A stretch of DNA of 64,000 nt from Frateuria_A sp051900415 (GTDB taxonomy: Bacteria; Pseudomonadota; Gammaproteobacteria; Xanthomonadales; Rhodanobacteraceae): positions 1 to 64,000 of the forward strand of contig NZ_JBHZGL010000013.1 of the NCBI RefSeq assembly GCF_051900415.1, in the 5' to 3' direction. The notes below the pieces were generated by a model that saw only the letters and a list, made by a program, of their open reading frames with translations, was not told the origin of the DNA and searched no databases. Positions 63,321 to 64,000 of this stretch are shown here, piece by piece (position 1 is the first letter of the stretch; every line of letters starts with the position of its first letter). A program made the translations under genes and the position numbers.

Positions 63321-64000
63321 CAGATCCGGCCGCCAGTGGCTCGGGTTCTCACGCGCAGCGCCTGGACTTCTTCCACGGCCAGGTGACGCCACTGACCTTT
63401 CGGCAGGTCGCCGAGCGTGAGCCGGCCGATGGCCACGCGTACCAGCCGCAGCACGCCGATGCCGTGGGCCTCCAGCAGGCGGCGGATGTGCCGGTTGCGT
63501 CCCTCGTCCAGCACGATTTCCAGCCAGGCGTTCTTCTCGCCCGCACGCAGCAGGGCGGCCCGTAGCGCGGCCAGCCGTTCGCCGTGGTCGACCACGCCCT
63601 CGCCAAGGCGTGCCAGCAGTGCCGCATCGGGCACGCAGCCGACCTGTACGTGGTAGGTCTTCTCCTGGTGGGTCGCCGGGTCGGTGATGCCCGCCGCCCA
63701 GGCGGTGTCGTTGCTCAACAACAGCAGGCCCTCGCTGGCCTTGTCCAGCCGTCCGACCGCGCCCAGCCACGGTAGGCCGGCCTGGGCCAACGCATCGTAG
63801 ACCGTGGCGCGGCCTCGCTCGTCCGACGCGCTGACTACCAGGCCGCGCGGCTTGTTGAACATCACGTACACCGGCGCGGCCTGGCCGATCGGCTGGCCAT
63901 CTACAGTAATGCCGCCCTGCCCCGGCGCCGTCGGATGCTCCGGGTCGCGCACCACGCGACCGCCCACCGCCACCCGGCCGGCGCGTATCCACTGCTCCGC
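63320..64000 (-). CDS. rRNA pseudouridine synthase, RsuA/RluB/RluE/RluF family (N-terminus outside window)
   Basis: The visible 226 residues lack the start, which lies beyond the window. Part of an S4 RNA-binding domain is visible (EQWIRAGRVAVGGRVVRDPE), then the catalytic domain with the Asp motif VGRLDKASEGLLLLSND, the KTYHVQVGC strand and GRNRHIRRLLEAHGIGVLRL. It isomerises a specific uridine in 16S or 23S rRNA; which member of the family is not clear from what is visible. Confidence 0.9.
   Translation of the reverse strand, partial: AEQWIRAGRVAVGGRVVRDPEHPTAPGQGGITVDGQPIGQAAPVYVMFNKPRGLVVSASDERGRATVYDALAQAGLPWLGAVGRLDKASEGLLLLSNDTAWAAGITDPATHQEKTYHVQVGCVPDAALLARLGEGVVDHGERLAALRAALLRAGEKNAWLEIVLDEGRNRHIRRLLEAHGIGVLRLVRVAIGRLTLGDLPKGQWRHLAVEEVQALRVRTRATGGRI

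Overview
The window looks like a chromosomal segment of a GC-rich gammaproteobacterium of the order Xanthomonadales (Xanthomonadaceae/Rhodanobacteraceae type). This is inferred from high GC, dispersed intergenic hairpin repeats, an rnfB-like gene coupled to nth, and a split but recognisable nnr-tsaE-ami-mutL / miaA-hfq-hflX-hflK-hflC-purA locus. I see no phage, integrase, transposase or CRISPR array. Most genes are housekeeping, and many neighbours overlap by 1-14 bases, indicating translational coupling.

Layout. 0-15.8 kb: a DUF1684 lipoprotein-like secreted protein, then mutL, amiC, tsaE and nnr on the minus strand, divergent from queG; then pgi, panD, metG, rnfB-nth, and a TauE/SafE permease with a BLH-type phosphatase. 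Five copies of one inverted repeat sit between genes here. 16-23.6 kb: phosphate acquisition (phosphate-selective porin, RNase T, pstSCAB-phoU), ending in a tandem array that repeats the 3' tail of phoU. 23.6-27.8 kb: rnr-rlmB-small membrane protein operon and tRNA-Leu(CAG). 28.5-32.8 kb: a TonB receptor/DUF3325/DUF3649/PepSY iron operon with a Fur-like box. 32.9-36.1 kb: tandem glycine riboswitch and gcvP. 36.1-38.6 kb: a DUF2975/XRE pair divergent from an ABC transporter, sharing a repeated operator-like element.

38.6-45.9 kb holds the most interesting locus: six tightly packed minus-strand genes (KAS III, extended SDR, metallo-beta-lactamase-fold hydrolase, adenylate-forming enzyme, ATP-grasp ligase, GNAT-like acyltransferase) divergent from an XRE-family regulator, with an inverted repeat in the shared promoter region. 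Together they look like a small-molecule pathway: build and reduce an acyl chain, release it, activate it, and couple it to an amine. I do not recognise the product.

46-53.6 kb is accessory: an MHYT-GGDEF-EAL c-di-GMP protein, a receiver-domain remnant, a hydrophilic protein, a cupin, a second ADP-dependent NAD(P)H-hydrate dehydratase, a histidine phosphatase, and a hipBA module with clear operator half-sites. 53.6-64 kb returns to core genes: purA, DUF2065, hflC, hflK, hflX, hfq, miaA, tdh, kbl, and an rRNA pseudouridine synthase cut by the window end.
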